Shown: positions 27,646 through 35,153 of the stretch, in pieces
Layout: every line of letters starts with the position of its first letter
How positions within the stretch are numbered: the first letter of the stretch is position 1
From: Pirellulales bacterium
Lineage (GTDB): Bacteria; Planctomycetota; Planctomycetia; Pirellulales; Thermoguttaceae
Direction: 5' to 3'
Assembly: GCA_016931995.1 (NCBI GenBank)
Contig: JAFGDS010000028.1
Location: 1 to 49,642, forward strand
DNA length: 49,642 bases
Notes under the pieces: model-generated
The model's database searches: none
The model's input: only the letters and a program-made list of their open reading frames with translations
What the model was told of the DNA's origin: nothing
Position numbers and translations under genes: made by a program

Positions 27646-28688
27646 TTCGTTATCCTGTCAATCCTGTCCATTTCCTCCGTGTCTCCCGCCGTGCTGGGCG
27701 GACTCGCGGCGTCCAAGTACCCCAGATCGAGCAGATGCCGCTGGACGACTGCCCGTTCGGAGGGCGAGAGCGACTGAAAGGGCGGGGCCATCGCGTCGCC
27801 GCATACGCCCAGGCAGGACAAGGCGCACTTGAGCCCGCGCAAGAATGACGCCTCCGGATGGCTCACGGCAAAGACGGTCTGGGCCAGCCGCGTCAACCGG
27901 GCGTTCAGTTCGCTCACGCGGCGCCAATCCCGCCGCTGCGCGGCCTGGTGCAACTCGACGAACAGGCGCGGATCGAGGTTGGCCCCGCCGCACACGCCGC
28001 CGTCGGCGCCCCGCAACACGGCCTCGGCCAGCAGGGCCTCGTGACCCATCAGGAGCGTCCAGTCCGGCCGCTCGCGTCGGGCCACCTCGACCACGCGCCC
28101 GAAATGCGCCAGATCGCCCGAGCTGTCCTTGATCCCCACGACGCCGGGCAGATCCATCAGCTCGCGGATCGCATCCAGCCCGAAGGGCACGCGGGTGCAA
28201 ACCGGGATGCTGTAGAGAAACGCCGGCAGCGGCAACTCGGCCACCAACCGGCGCGAGTAGTCGAGCAACTCTTGCTGCGAGAGCGAAAAGTAATACGGCG
28301 CCGAGAAGACCACCGCCCGCGCGCCCGCCGCCGCGGCGTGTCGGGCAAGACGCACCGATTCGGTCATCGACGTGTCGGTGACGCCCACCAGGATGGGCAC
28401 GCGGCCGGACGCGAGGGAACAAACCCGGTCGATCACCTCGCGCCGCAGGGCGCCCGAGAGGCTGGGTCCCTCGCCGTTGGTCCCGAGCACGAACAAGCCC
28501 GCCACGCCGCCTTCGAGCAGACGCTCAACCAAACGCTCCAAACCAGCCACGTCCAGCGTGTCACGGTCGGCCAACGGCGTGATCATCGGGGGGATGATGC
28601 CCCGCAGCCGGCCCTCGCCGTCCGGTTGCTCGCGCCGCGAGGCGCCCTCGCACGGTGTATTCCTCTCGTCCGAACCGTTGCGTCTCAC
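27642..28688 (-). CDS. DapA/NanA family class I aldolase
   Basis: 348 residues from GTG 28688; the family is usually 290-310, and about 30 extra residues lie at the N-terminus. The Schiff-base lysine Lys187 (GVVGIKDSSGD), Tyr159 (FLYSIP) and GTNGEG (69-74) are present. The family includes dihydrodipicolinate synthase, N-acetylneuraminate lyase and sugar-acid dehydratases/aldolases that cleave or form a bond to pyruvate. Since it sits with a transporter and a hydrolase, a catabolic lyase is more likely than lysine biosynthesis. The GTG overlaps the FG-GAP gene's stop (GTGA), and its own stop overlaps the symporter start (TTGA): tight coupling on both sides. Confidence 0.85.
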   Translation of the reverse strand: MRRNGSDERNTPCEGASRREQPDGEGRLRGIIPPMITPLADRDTLDVAGLERLVERLLEGGVAGLFVLGTNGEGPSLSGALRREVIDRVCSLASGRVPILVGVTDTSMTESVRLARHAAAAGARAVVFSAPYYFSLSQQELLDYSRRLVAELPLPAFLYSIPVCTRVPFGLDAIRELMDLPGVVGIKDSSGDLAHFGRVVEVARRERPDWTLLMGHEALLAEAVLRGADGGVCGGANLDPRLFVELHQAAQRRDWRRVSELNARLTRLAQTVFAVSHPEASFLRGLKCALSCLGVCGDAMAPPFQSLSPSERAVVQRHLLDLGYLDAASPPSTAGDTEEMDRIDRITN

Positions 28689-30625
28689 GGCGCCGTCTCC
28701 TCGTTCGTGTTTGTCGGGGGCAGGTAATACAGATGTCCGTCCTCGGCCCCGAGCACCAGCTCGGGCCGGCCGTCGCGGTTCCAATCGACCACGGTTGGGC
28801 TGGTGTCGTGTCCGGCCAAACGCAAGAGGTCCATGGGACCTTCGTTCTGGAACGCCCAATCCGGTCCGTCGCCGGGCAGTTGACGCCAGAATTCCGCGTT
28901 CCACCCGTCGGCCAACACGTCCAGCCGCCCGTCGCCGTCCCAATCGACCACGCACAGCTTCCGCCGGCCGCTCTTGCCGGCCCGCTTGGCGTTGAACCGC
29001 AACGGCTTGCCGCGCGAATCGACGAAGGCCCGTCGCGGCGGCAACAACACGAGCGAGTCGCCCTCGCGCCGGCGGGGAAACCACGACAGGTAGCCTTCGT
29101 GGTCGAGCATCACCAGGTCGCAAAGGCCGTCGCGGTCGAAATCCACCGGCACGGGCGTGGTCCGCCATTGGGTCACAAGTTCGTGGTCCTTCGGATCCCA
29201 CCAGTTCCAGGCCGGCTTGGGCGGCTTGCCGGGCCACGTGACCGCGATCGGCTCGGCCGCGGCCAGCTTCGGCTCGCGCGGGGTTCCGACGTTCCGGTAC
29301 CAGACCACCCGGCCCCAGATCGAATTGGCCAGGACGTCCAACCGCCCGTCGTGGTCCCAGTCGGCCACGCCGAGGGTGGTGTAGCCCCATTTCGCCTCGC
29401 AGGGGCCTTGGATGCTCCCGTTGGGCCCGGCCTCGATGCGGATGACCTCGCCCGCGGCTTCGAGGCAACGCGGCTCGGCGAACCTGGGCGGGCAGCCGCC
29501 GTCCAGGTTTTCGATCAGGCCGATGTAGCCCGCCGTGTTGCCGCAGAGAAGGTCTTCGTCGCCGTCGCCGTCGAAATCGCAGCCCACCGGCGTGACCAAC
29601 GCGCCGAACTTCACCTCGCGGGCTTCCTGGCGAAAGAACCGCGGCGGCGCGAAGCGCGGCAGCCCCGCGACCACATCGCCCGTGTGCTCCACGAGCGCCA
29701 CCCGGCCGTCTTCTTGCCCAACGACGAGGTCCTCGTCGCCGTCGCGGTCCCAGTCGAACGCCACGGGCGTGATCATGCACAGATCCATCCGCAGCGGCCG
29801 GTCGTCGTCGCCCACCAGAAACCGGCCGGCCGCGTATTGGGGCTCGCGCCGCGTGCCGACGTTCTCGAAGTACGTCAGCTTGTCGAGAAACTCGCCGCAG
29901 AGCAGGTCCAGGTCGCCGTCGCCGTCGAAATCGGCCAGATTGGGCGAGGGGCGTCCGAAAACGTCCACCGGCCGCCCGCCGGCTTCGATCCTCGCCGGCT
30001 TGTCGAAGCGCGGCGCGTCGTCACTGCCCGTGTTGCGCAGCAGGTAGACGTAACCGTGCAAGGGTCCGCGGGTCCAGCGGCCTTGGGCGTCGAAGGCGTT
30101 GTCCCAGCCGTAGTCGCTCCAATCGCCCACGCCGACCACGAGGTCGAGCCGGCCGTCGCCGTCGAAATCGACCCAGCGCCACTGGTTGGCGCGGACCGGC
30201 CCGGTGTGGACGTTGGGCCCAACGCCCAGCGGCTCGGTCTTTTCCAGACCGCTGACGGTGAAATCAATCGCCTCGCGGCCGGGCAGGAGGATCCGCGTCC
30301 GGCCGGCGACGTACGACGACGTGACGTCGTGCGCGCCGCGGCCGATCCGCACGGCCGATTTGAATAACGGATACTTGGCGTCGCCGCCGGGATTCTCGAA
30401 GAAATACGTCCCATTGTAGGGCACGTCGGGACAGGAGACGATGAGGTCGAAATCCCCGTCGCCGTCGAAATCCATCGGCGCCGGACACGCCCAAAGCCCC
30501 ACGCCCAAATCGACCACGAGGCCGGGATGGTTGAATTCCAGCCGCGTCAGCCGCGGGGATAACTCCCCGCGGGCCGCGCCGGCGGCCACCGCGCACGTCA
30601 GCAATAAGACAAACGGCAATCGCAT
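28685..30625 (-). CDS. Secreted FG-GAP/VCBS repeat protein
   Basis: 646 residues with a signal peptide (MRLPFVLLLTCAVAAGAARG). The mature part is an array of seven or more FG-GAP-like units, each with a calcium loop of the form DxDGDGxxDL (for example DFDGDGDFDLIV, DFDGDGRLDLVV, DWDRDGDEDLVV), as in beta-propeller proteins that bind ligands or other proteins outside the cell. No enzyme motif is visible. It is the first structural gene of the operon and overlaps the aldolase by 4 bases, so it may present or bind the substrate. Start ATG 30625 has GGAG 12 bases upstream; an upstream start at 30685 lies in a repeat. Confidence 0.85.
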   Translation of the reverse strand: MRLPFVLLLTCAVAAGAARGELSPRLTRLEFNHPGLVVDLGVGLWACPAPMDFDGDGDFDLIVSCPDVPYNGTYFFENPGGDAKYPLFKSAVRIGRGAHDVTSSYVAGRTRILLPGREAIDFTVSGLEKTEPLGVGPNVHTGPVRANQWRWVDFDGDGRLDLVVGVGDWSDYGWDNAFDAQGRWTRGPLHGYVYLLRNTGSDDAPRFDKPARIEAGGRPVDVFGRPSPNLADFDGDGDLDLLCGEFLDKLTYFENVGTRREPQYAAGRFLVGDDDRPLRMDLCMITPVAFDWDRDGDEDLVVGQEDGRVALVEHTGDVVAGLPRFAPPRFFRQEAREVKFGALVTPVGCDFDGDGDEDLLCGNTAGYIGLIENLDGGCPPRFAEPRCLEAAGEVIRIEAGPNGSIQGPCEAKWGYTTLGVADWDHDGRLDVLANSIWGRVVWYRNVGTPREPKLAAAEPIAVTWPGKPPKPAWNWWDPKDHELVTQWRTTPVPVDFDRDGLCDLVMLDHEGYLSWFPRRREGDSLVLLPPRRAFVDSRGKPLRFNAKRAGKSGRRKLCVVDWDGDGRLDVLADGWNAEFWRQLPGDGPDWAFQNEGPMDLLRLAGHDTSPTVVDWNRDGRPELVLGAEDGHLYYLPPTNTNEETAP

Positions 30626-30658
30626 GGACTCTGCTCCATTCGGCGGCCCGTCGCGCTC

Positions 30659-30815
30659 AGAACGTGTTTTGAAAATGGGTGCCACTGCTGGCTTGTCCAG
30701 CAGTGCCCGGTGAATCCTGCGGGAGAAAAGGTCGGTTCCGGGGGAGAAACACTGCTGGACAAGCCAGCAGTGGCACCCCCGCGGCGGTCGAAACGCATTT
30801 CAAAACACGTTCTCA
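30659..30815. repeat. Nested palindromes between the GntR and FG-GAP genes
   Basis: Outer arms AGAACGTGTTTTGAAAATG (30659-30677) and CATTTCAAAACACGTTCT (30796-30813) enclose a GTGCCA...TGGCAC element (30677-30775) whose halves are hairpins CACTGCTGG-CTTGT-CCAGCAGTG and CACTGCTGG-ACAAG-CCAGCAGTG. The right outer arm overlaps the stop codon of the GntR gene (30815-30813). It fills the 187-base gap between the regulator and the first structural gene. Confidence 0.9.
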
Positions 30816-31616
30816 GGCCGTCCCGCTCACCTCCGTGGCATCCGTCAGTTCATCTTCGATCTTGGCCAATTCCTCCACGACGCTCTGCGGCAAGGTCAAC
30901 GCCGCGTCGGCCGGGCCCTCGCCCTCGACGAGCATCGCGTCGTAGCGGGCGAGCGTTTCCTTGAGGCTCGCGCGGATGTGGCGGGCCATGATCTCGCGGG
31001 CGCTCTCGCCGTCGCGCCGCCGCACGGCGTCCAGAATCTGCCGATGCACCTGATGGGCACCGATGACCAGCCCCAGGTCGTAGTCCTGCTGCTTCGACGC
31101 GAAGACCTTCATCAACACGTGCGAGTCGTTCACGAGCTTCATGATCCGGCCGTTGCCCGCCGCGCGGATCAAGAGCATGTGAAACGCCATGTCGGCCGCG
31201 AGGAAACGCCGGACCATATCGCCATCCAGCGCGCGGCGGCCGGAGGCCTCGAGCTCGCGGGCCACGTCGGCGTGCTGCTGGCACAATCGTTCGAGCAGGC
31301 CCAGATCCTCCGGGAGGATCGTCGCGGCGGCCAAGCTTGCGGCGAAGGACTCCAGGGCCTCGCGGAGCTGGAACAGCTCGATCAGTTCGCGGCGGCGCGG
31401 GGTGCGGACGATCGTCCCGTAGCGGGGGACTTGTTCGACGAGCCCTTCGGTTTGAAGTTGGCGGATGGCCTCGCGGACGGGCGTGCGGCTGATGCCGATC
31501 TCCTTGGCCAACGAGAGTTCGGAGACGACGCTCCCTGGGCGGAGCCCTCCCGAGGCGATGCGGTCGTGGATGTGCGAGTAGGCCTGTTGGCGAAGCGATT
31601 CTTTGTTTGCGGCCAT
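30813..31616 (-). CDS. GntR family regulator, FadR (FCD) type
   Basis: 267 residues. An N-terminal winged helix (about 5-75; LSLAKEIGISRTPVREAIRQ, EGLVEQVPRYGTIV) binds DNA and an all-helical FCD domain (about 85-235) binds the effector, often a sugar acid or carboxylate; histidines near AFHMLL and GAHQVH fit the FCD metal site. It should repress the operon downstream on the same strand and itself. Start ATG 31616 (MAANKESLRQQ) was preferred to an upstream start at 31694 because the latter would place the predicted promoter and operator inside the gene. The Shine-Dalgarno is weak. Confidence 0.9.
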   Translation of the reverse strand: MAANKESLRQQAYSHIHDRIASGGLRPGSVVSELSLAKEIGISRTPVREAIRQLQTEGLVEQVPRYGTIVRTPRRRELIELFQLREALESFAASLAAATILPEDLGLLERLCQQHADVARELEASGRRALDGDMVRRFLAADMAFHMLLIRAAGNGRIMKLVNDSHVLMKVFASKQQDYDLGLVIGAHQVHRQILDAVRRRDGESAREIMARHIRASLKETLARYDAMLVEGEGPADAALTLPQSVVEELAKIEDELTDATEVSGTA

Positions 31617-31649
31617 GGGTGTTCTCGTTGACGTCGAGTGAGGCTTTCG

Positions 31650-31689
31650 GGATACCACTAGTATACCAGCACCTGCAATGGCATCGCAA
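31650..31689 (-). promoter_or_regulatory. GntR promoter with GGTAT operator repeats
   Basis: On the minus strand, -35 TTGCGA (31689-31684), 18 bases and -10 TATACT (31665-31660), 34-50 bases before the ATG. The -10 lies in GGTATACTAGTGGTATCC (31667-31650), two GGTATM units in tandem and also a partial dyad. Sialic-acid NanR and other FadR-type regulators bind GGTATA or GTATAC sites, so this is a good candidate for autorepression. Confidence 0.55.
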
Positions 31690-31719
31690 ACCACATGCCC
31701 CGACGGAAGGGGTCAAGGC

Positions 31720-31747
31720 TTGCACGGAAGGCGGTTGCCGCTACAGT
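31720..31747 (+). promoter_or_regulatory. Possible response-regulator promoter
   Basis: TTGCAC (31720-31725), 16 bases and TACAGT (31742-31747) lie 77 bases before the response regulator start, divergent from the GntR promoter. Moderate match only. Confidence 0.35.
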
Positions 31748-31823
31748 GAGGCTAGCGAGTCGTCTTGCGTGACCACGCAAACGTGGACCAGTCACCCAGG
31801 TTTGCTTTTAGGGGGGTGTCGCC

Positions 31824-32279
31824 ATGCATTCCACGCCGCCGGGCCATATGGTCGAATTGCTCCTGATCGAAGACGATCCGGACGATGTCTGGGAGACCCA
31901 GCAAACGCTCAACGAGGCTAAAATCACGAACAATCTGCACGTGGCCACCGACGGGGAGGAGGCGCTGGCGTTTCTCCGCCACGAGGGCAAGTACAGCGAG
32001 GCGCCGCGTCCCGACCTGATCCTTCTGGACCTGAATTTGCCCAAGCGCGACGGCCGCGAACTGCTGGCGGACCTGGGCAAGGATCCCTCGTTCGGTGGGA
32101 TACCGGTGGTCGTGTTGACCACGTCTCAGGCCGAGGCGGATATTCTTCAGGCCCGCGACCTGAATTGCCACAGCTACATCACCAAGCCGATCCGCGTGGA
32201 GCACTTTCTCATGTTGGTCAGGTCGCTGGACGAGTTTTGGATTTCCATCACTCGCCAGACGGCGACTCCCCCACGCTAG
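31824..32279 (+). CDS. Single-domain response regulator
   Basis: 151 residues, consisting of a receiver domain and a short tail. The acidic pocket (Glu16, Asp17, Asp18), the phosphoryl-accepting Asp69 (LILLDLNLPK), Thr99/Thr100 and Lys121 (ITKPI) are all there. NLPKRDGRELL is typical of the Rcp1/cyanobacterial-phytochrome-type receivers that carry no output domain. It should be phosphorylated by a sensor kinase located elsewhere; none is in the window. The start ATG 31824 follows a GGGGGGTG stretch 7 bases upstream. Confidence 0.9.
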   Translation: MHSTPPGHMVELLLIEDDPDDVWETQQTLNEAKITNNLHVATDGEEALAFLRHEGKYSEAPRPDLILLDLNLPKRDGRELLADLGKDPSFGGIPVVVLTTSQAEADILQARDLNCHSYITKPIRVEHFLMLVRSLDEFWISITRQTATPPR

Positions 32280-32355
32280 CCAATGCGCCAAAGCCAATGG
32301 AGGGGGTTCTCCGTGGGGAGCGTGAAAATCCCGTTTTCCAAGCCAACGGGAGACT

Positions 32356-32382
32356 TGACTCGGACGCCGTGTGACTATAATT
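32356..32382 (+). promoter_or_regulatory. Predicted promoter of the dockerin/PEP-CTERM gene
   Basis: TTGACT (32356-32361) and a perfect TATAAT (32377-32382), separated by 15 bases, lie 63 bases before the start at 32445. The spacer is short (16 if the -35 is read as CTTGAC). Confidence 0.5.
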
Positions 32383-32444
32383 GGAATTGGCGTAATAAGG
32401 ATGTGCCGGTTGCGGAGAACGAGGATTCTTTGAGGCGATCCACG

Positions 32445-32816
32445 ATGTCTTGGCGAATCTCGGCCTGTGCGTTGGCAGCCGTGTTGGCTTGCGCGTTGGG
32501 GGCTGGTCCCGCGTGCGCGGCGCCGGCGCTGCCTGGCGACGCTAATCTGGATGGCCGGGTGGACAAGCTCGACGCCGCGATTCTTGCCGCGCATTGGTTC
32601 AAGCCAAGCGTTCCGGGCACGAACGGCGATTTCAACGGCGACGGCATGGTGGATGACCTCGACCTGGGCATCCTCGCGGCCAACTGGTCGCTCGACCCGC
32701 CGCCCGAGGAACCGGGAATGGACAACCCCGAGCCCGCCAGCCTCGCGGTCTGGGCCTTCTTGGGGCTCTGCGCGGCGGGCGTCGCGTGGCGGCGCCGGCG
32801 CAAGCGGTCTGGCTGA
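32445..32816 (+). CDS. Small secreted dockerin-like PEP-CTERM protein
   Basis: 123 residues. A signal peptide (MSWRISACALAAVLACAL, cut near ACAA) precedes two dockerin type I calcium repeats, GDANLDGRVDKLDAAILAA and GDFNGDGMVDDLDLGILAA, followed by a C-terminal PEPASLAVWAFLGLCAAGVA with RRRRKR: an exosortase-sorted anchor. Dockerins pair with cohesins in cellulosomes; in planctomycetes such short repeats are frequent and their partners unknown. Start ATG 32445 has GAGGCG 9 bases upstream; the upstream frame to 32283 is not signal-like. It converges with the next gene, 12 bases apart. Confidence 0.8.
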   Translation: MSWRISACALAAVLACALGAGPACAAPALPGDANLDGRVDKLDAAILAAHWFKPSVPGTNGDFNGDGMVDDLDLGILAANWSLDPPPEEPGMDNPEPASLAVWAFLGLCAAGVAWRRRRKRSG

Positions 32817-32828
32817 CCGATCTTGCGG

Positions 32829-33581
32829 CTAAAGCGTTCTCCGCAACGCAATCGTGCGCTTCAGCGGTTGCAGCAGTTGCTCGATGACGTGATTGTCGAG
32901 CATTTCGTGGCACACCTGCTGCAGATTCTCCAGCACCGACTTGAAGGAGCTGTCGGGCCCCAGGCTGCCGTATTGCCGGGCGGTGACGTACACGCTGAGT
33001 TGATCCTCCGAGAAATCGCCCGTGCGAACCTGGTACGCGCTGGTGCGCGTCTCGACGCTCAGGCGGCACTGCGTGCGGCAGTCCTCGTCCAACGCGACGG
33101 TAACGGAGGGCTCGAAATTGATCACGCTTGCGCCGGGCACCTCGGTGATGCGCTCCATGGCCGGGCTGACGCCCAGCGCCTCGGCCACGACCTGGTTGTG
33201 ATTGCCGCGGAACGTAAAATCGAATCCGAACAGCAGATCGAGCGCCTCGCAATCCAAAGGGCTGACCGAGAGCATGTAGGGCGCCAACTCGAGCACGAGT
33301 TGATGCTGGTTCATGGCGTCCTCGATGGCCTCGGGGTTGACCTGGCCCGAGCAAACGCGGCGCGTCTCGATGGTGGCCCAGCGGTAGTCCCCGCGATCCT
33401 TGTCTTCCTCCAGGACAAAATCCCCCCGCTCGCGGCAGTAGAAGTTCCGCATGGACGGATAGTTCTTCTGGATCCGCTCGAAGAAGTGGAGAATCGTCTC
33501 CCGATTAGTGGGAAGCTCCATCTCCGTGCTGAGGTTCATGTTGATGTAGAAGTCGTCGCAGAGGGAGCTGTAACGGTTCAT
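32829..33581 (-). CDS. Conserved-looking hypothetical protein, cytoplasmic
   Basis: 250 residues, with no signal peptide, membrane segment or known motif that I recognise. It is mixed alpha/beta with features such as MNRYSSLCDDFYINMNLSTE at the start and TILHFFERIQKNYPSMRNFY, and several Cys. The balanced composition and clean start suggest a real soluble protein. ATG 33581 was chosen because CCAGGAAC lies just upstream; a longer frame to 33686 reads into a non-coding spacer. It converges with the dockerin gene and is divergent from the methyltransferase gene. I cannot give a function. Confidence 0.7.
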   Translation of the reverse strand: MNRYSSLCDDFYINMNLSTEMELPTNRETILHFFERIQKNYPSMRNFYCRERGDFVLEEDKDRGDYRWATIETRRVCSGQVNPEAIEDAMNQHQLVLELAPYMLSVSPLDCEALDLLFGFDFTFRGNHNQVVAEALGVSPAMERITEVPGASVINFEPSVTVALDEDCRTQCRLSVETRTSAYQVRTGDFSEDQLSVYVTARQYGSLGPDSSFKSVLENLQQVCHEMLDNHVIEQLLQPLKRTIALRRTL

Positions 33582-33799
33582 GGCGTTCCTGGGTATTCCT
33601 TCTTGGACGACATTATGGGCGACACGAGGAGACGTGAGCCAAAGCGCAATCGCCCGCGGGGGGTGCTTGTCCACCGGGGAGCCCAACGGTCACACGTGCT
33701 GTAGTATAGGGCCATGGGGCCCTGAGTGTCAAAGGCGGGGGCTTGCGGCTTGCGGCGCTTCGTCTCGAAAAAGAAGGGGATTTCCCAGGGAGGATGCCC

Positions 33800-34333
33800 A
33801 TGTCCGCGCGCGACGAGTGTCCGTTGGAGCTGATTGCCTTCGGGTCCGCATTGGGTTGGTTCGCCGTGCTGGGGGCCTGGGGCGCGGTGTGCCGGGTCAC
33901 GTTTGGCCACGCCGACCGGCAAGCGGCGGTTGCGACCCTTTGGCGGGGTGAACCGCCCAGCGTCGCCCCGCCAGGCGAGGCGCTGGCCGACCTTGCGGCG
34001 CGGTTGGCCGAGTACGCGGCTGGTCAGCCAGTCGATCTGACCGATGTGCCGGTCGACTTGGCCCAGTTGGGCGAATTCCATCGCCGCGTGCTGGAACTGT
34101 GTCGGGGGATTCCGTATGGGGGGACGGTGACCTACGGACAGCTTGCCGACCGGGTGGGCCGCCCCGGGGCCGCCCGGGCGGTCGGCGGGGCCATGGCCGC
34201 CAACCCCTGCCCAATCGTTATCCCCTGCCATCGCGTGGTTGCCGCGTCCGGCCGGCTCGGCGGCTTCTCCTCGCCTGGGGGCACGGCGATCAAACGCCGC
34301 TTGCTCGAATTGGAGCGATCGGGCGCGCGGTGA
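33800..34333 (+). CDS. ogt: Methylated-DNA-protein-cysteine methyltransferase
   Basis: 177 residues. The C-terminal DNA-binding domain has FHRRVLELCRGIPYGGTVTYGQ, RAVGGAMAANPCPIVIPCHRV (acceptor Cys143 in PCHRV) and GFSSPGGTAIKRRLLELE, the Ogt/Ada family signature. It takes methyl groups from O6-methylguanine in a single-use reaction. The N-terminal part (1-85) is poorly conserved and Ala/Gly rich, as is common. Start ATG 33800 has AGGGAGG 7 bases upstream; ATG 33794 is too close to it. No Ada-type regulator is nearby. Confidence 0.92.
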   Translation: MSARDECPLELIAFGSALGWFAVLGAWGAVCRVTFGHADRQAAVATLWRGEPPSVAPPGEALADLAARLAEYAAGQPVDLTDVPVDLAQLGEFHRRVLELCRGIPYGGTVTYGQLADRVGRPGAARAVGGAMAANPCPIVIPCHRVVAASGRLGGFSSPGGTAIKRRLLELERSGAR

Positions 34334-34461
34334 AGGCTTCCTCAACCCGGCAGCTTGACGGGCCGCCGCCGCCGGTACATGGTGAGGGGATGAACCGTCT
34401 ATTTTGAGTCTGCCGCTGTTCGGACGATGCGGCCCGGTCCCGACCCACTGCGAGGTTTCCC

Positions 34462-34665
34462 ATGGAGTGCAAGAAGGAACGCAACATGAAGGGCTGCAAT
34501 TGCAGCTACGAGCCCTGCTCGCGCAAGGGCGTGTGCTGCGATTGCTTGAGCTATCATCTTCGGTCCCGGCAGCTCCCGGCGTGCTGTTTTCCGGACGACG
34601 CCGAGGCGACGTTCGACCGCTCCTTCGACCACTTCGCCCGGTTGGTGAGCCAGGGCAAGATTTGA
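34462..34665 (+). CDS. Small cysteine-rich protein, DUF6485 type
   Basis: 67 residues with eight or nine cysteines, patterned [21 protein letters not shown] and LPACCFP, characteristic of DUF6485. The cysteines could bind a metal or an iron-sulfur cluster; the role is unknown. Start ATG 34462 has GAGG 7 bases upstream; an internal ATG at 34486 is possible. It follows the methyltransferase gene by 128 bases on the same strand. Confidence 0.8.
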   Translation: MECKKERNMKGCNCSYEPCSRKGVCCDCLSYHLRSRQLPACCFPDDAEATFDRSFDHFARLVSQGKI

Positions 34666-34685
34666 ACGGCGTGGGTGCTTGCCGG

Positions 34686-34789
34686 GCGCCACTGGTTTTG
34701 CCGGTGTCTCTTGCAGTGAGCTTGCCGTTAACCGGATAGGGTGGTTCTCCTGGCCTGTTGGGGACAAGCACTGGCAAAGCCAGTGGCAC
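34686..34789. repeat. Degenerate GTGCCACTGGC element
   Basis: The right arm is intact, GCACTGGCAAAGCCAGTGGC (34768-34787, then AC), while the left arm (GCGCCACTGGTTTTGCCGGTG, 34686-34706) has decayed. It is in the 488-base gap 34666-35153 before the S41 protease. The rest of that gap shows only the predicted promoter at 34970. Confidence 0.7.
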
Positions 34790-34969
34790 ACGCGCCCCTT
34801 GCGAGGACCGCACGTTTTGCCCGCACGCGCGCTCGATTCGGTCGGCTCGCTACGACCGATGCGATGGTTTCCCACGCGACGACGTAGCGCCGCCGTTGCG
34901 ACGCGAAATCACCCGGTGGGGTTGGTGTGGTTGTAGCGACTGCGCGCGGCAAAATCATCGACTGGGTTT

Positions 34970-34998
34970 TTGACGCGGGGCGGAACGTGGCCTATATT
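34970..34998 (+). promoter_or_regulatory. Predicted promoter of the S41 protease gene
   Basis: TTGACG (34970-34975), a 17-base spacer and TATATT (34993-34998) precede the protease gene, giving a leader of about 150 bases. Confidence 0.6.
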
Positions 34999-35153
34999 CC
35001 TCAGTGGCTGGTGGTGTTGGACCTGCGCCGCCGGCCTCGGCCCTCCCCGCCATCCCCAAGCGTTTCCACGTGTCCGCAGTGGCGGCCGCACGCCGACCGG
35101 TCGCTGTATCTGCCGCGCCGCGAGGACGCTCACACCCCGTGACGGACAGCAAC

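Noticed and set aside
27642-28688. Dihydrodipicolinate synthase for lysine synthesis (dapA)
   Set aside because: The family contains many catabolic lyases; tight coupling to a transporter and FG-GAP gene under a FadR-type regulator argues against a biosynthetic role, so no symbol was given.
23817-31616. Complete sialic-acid utilisation operon
   Set aside because: An aldolase, symporter and GGTAT sites fit, but no nanE, nanK, nagA or nagB is in the window and the hydrolase does not show sialidase Asp boxes.
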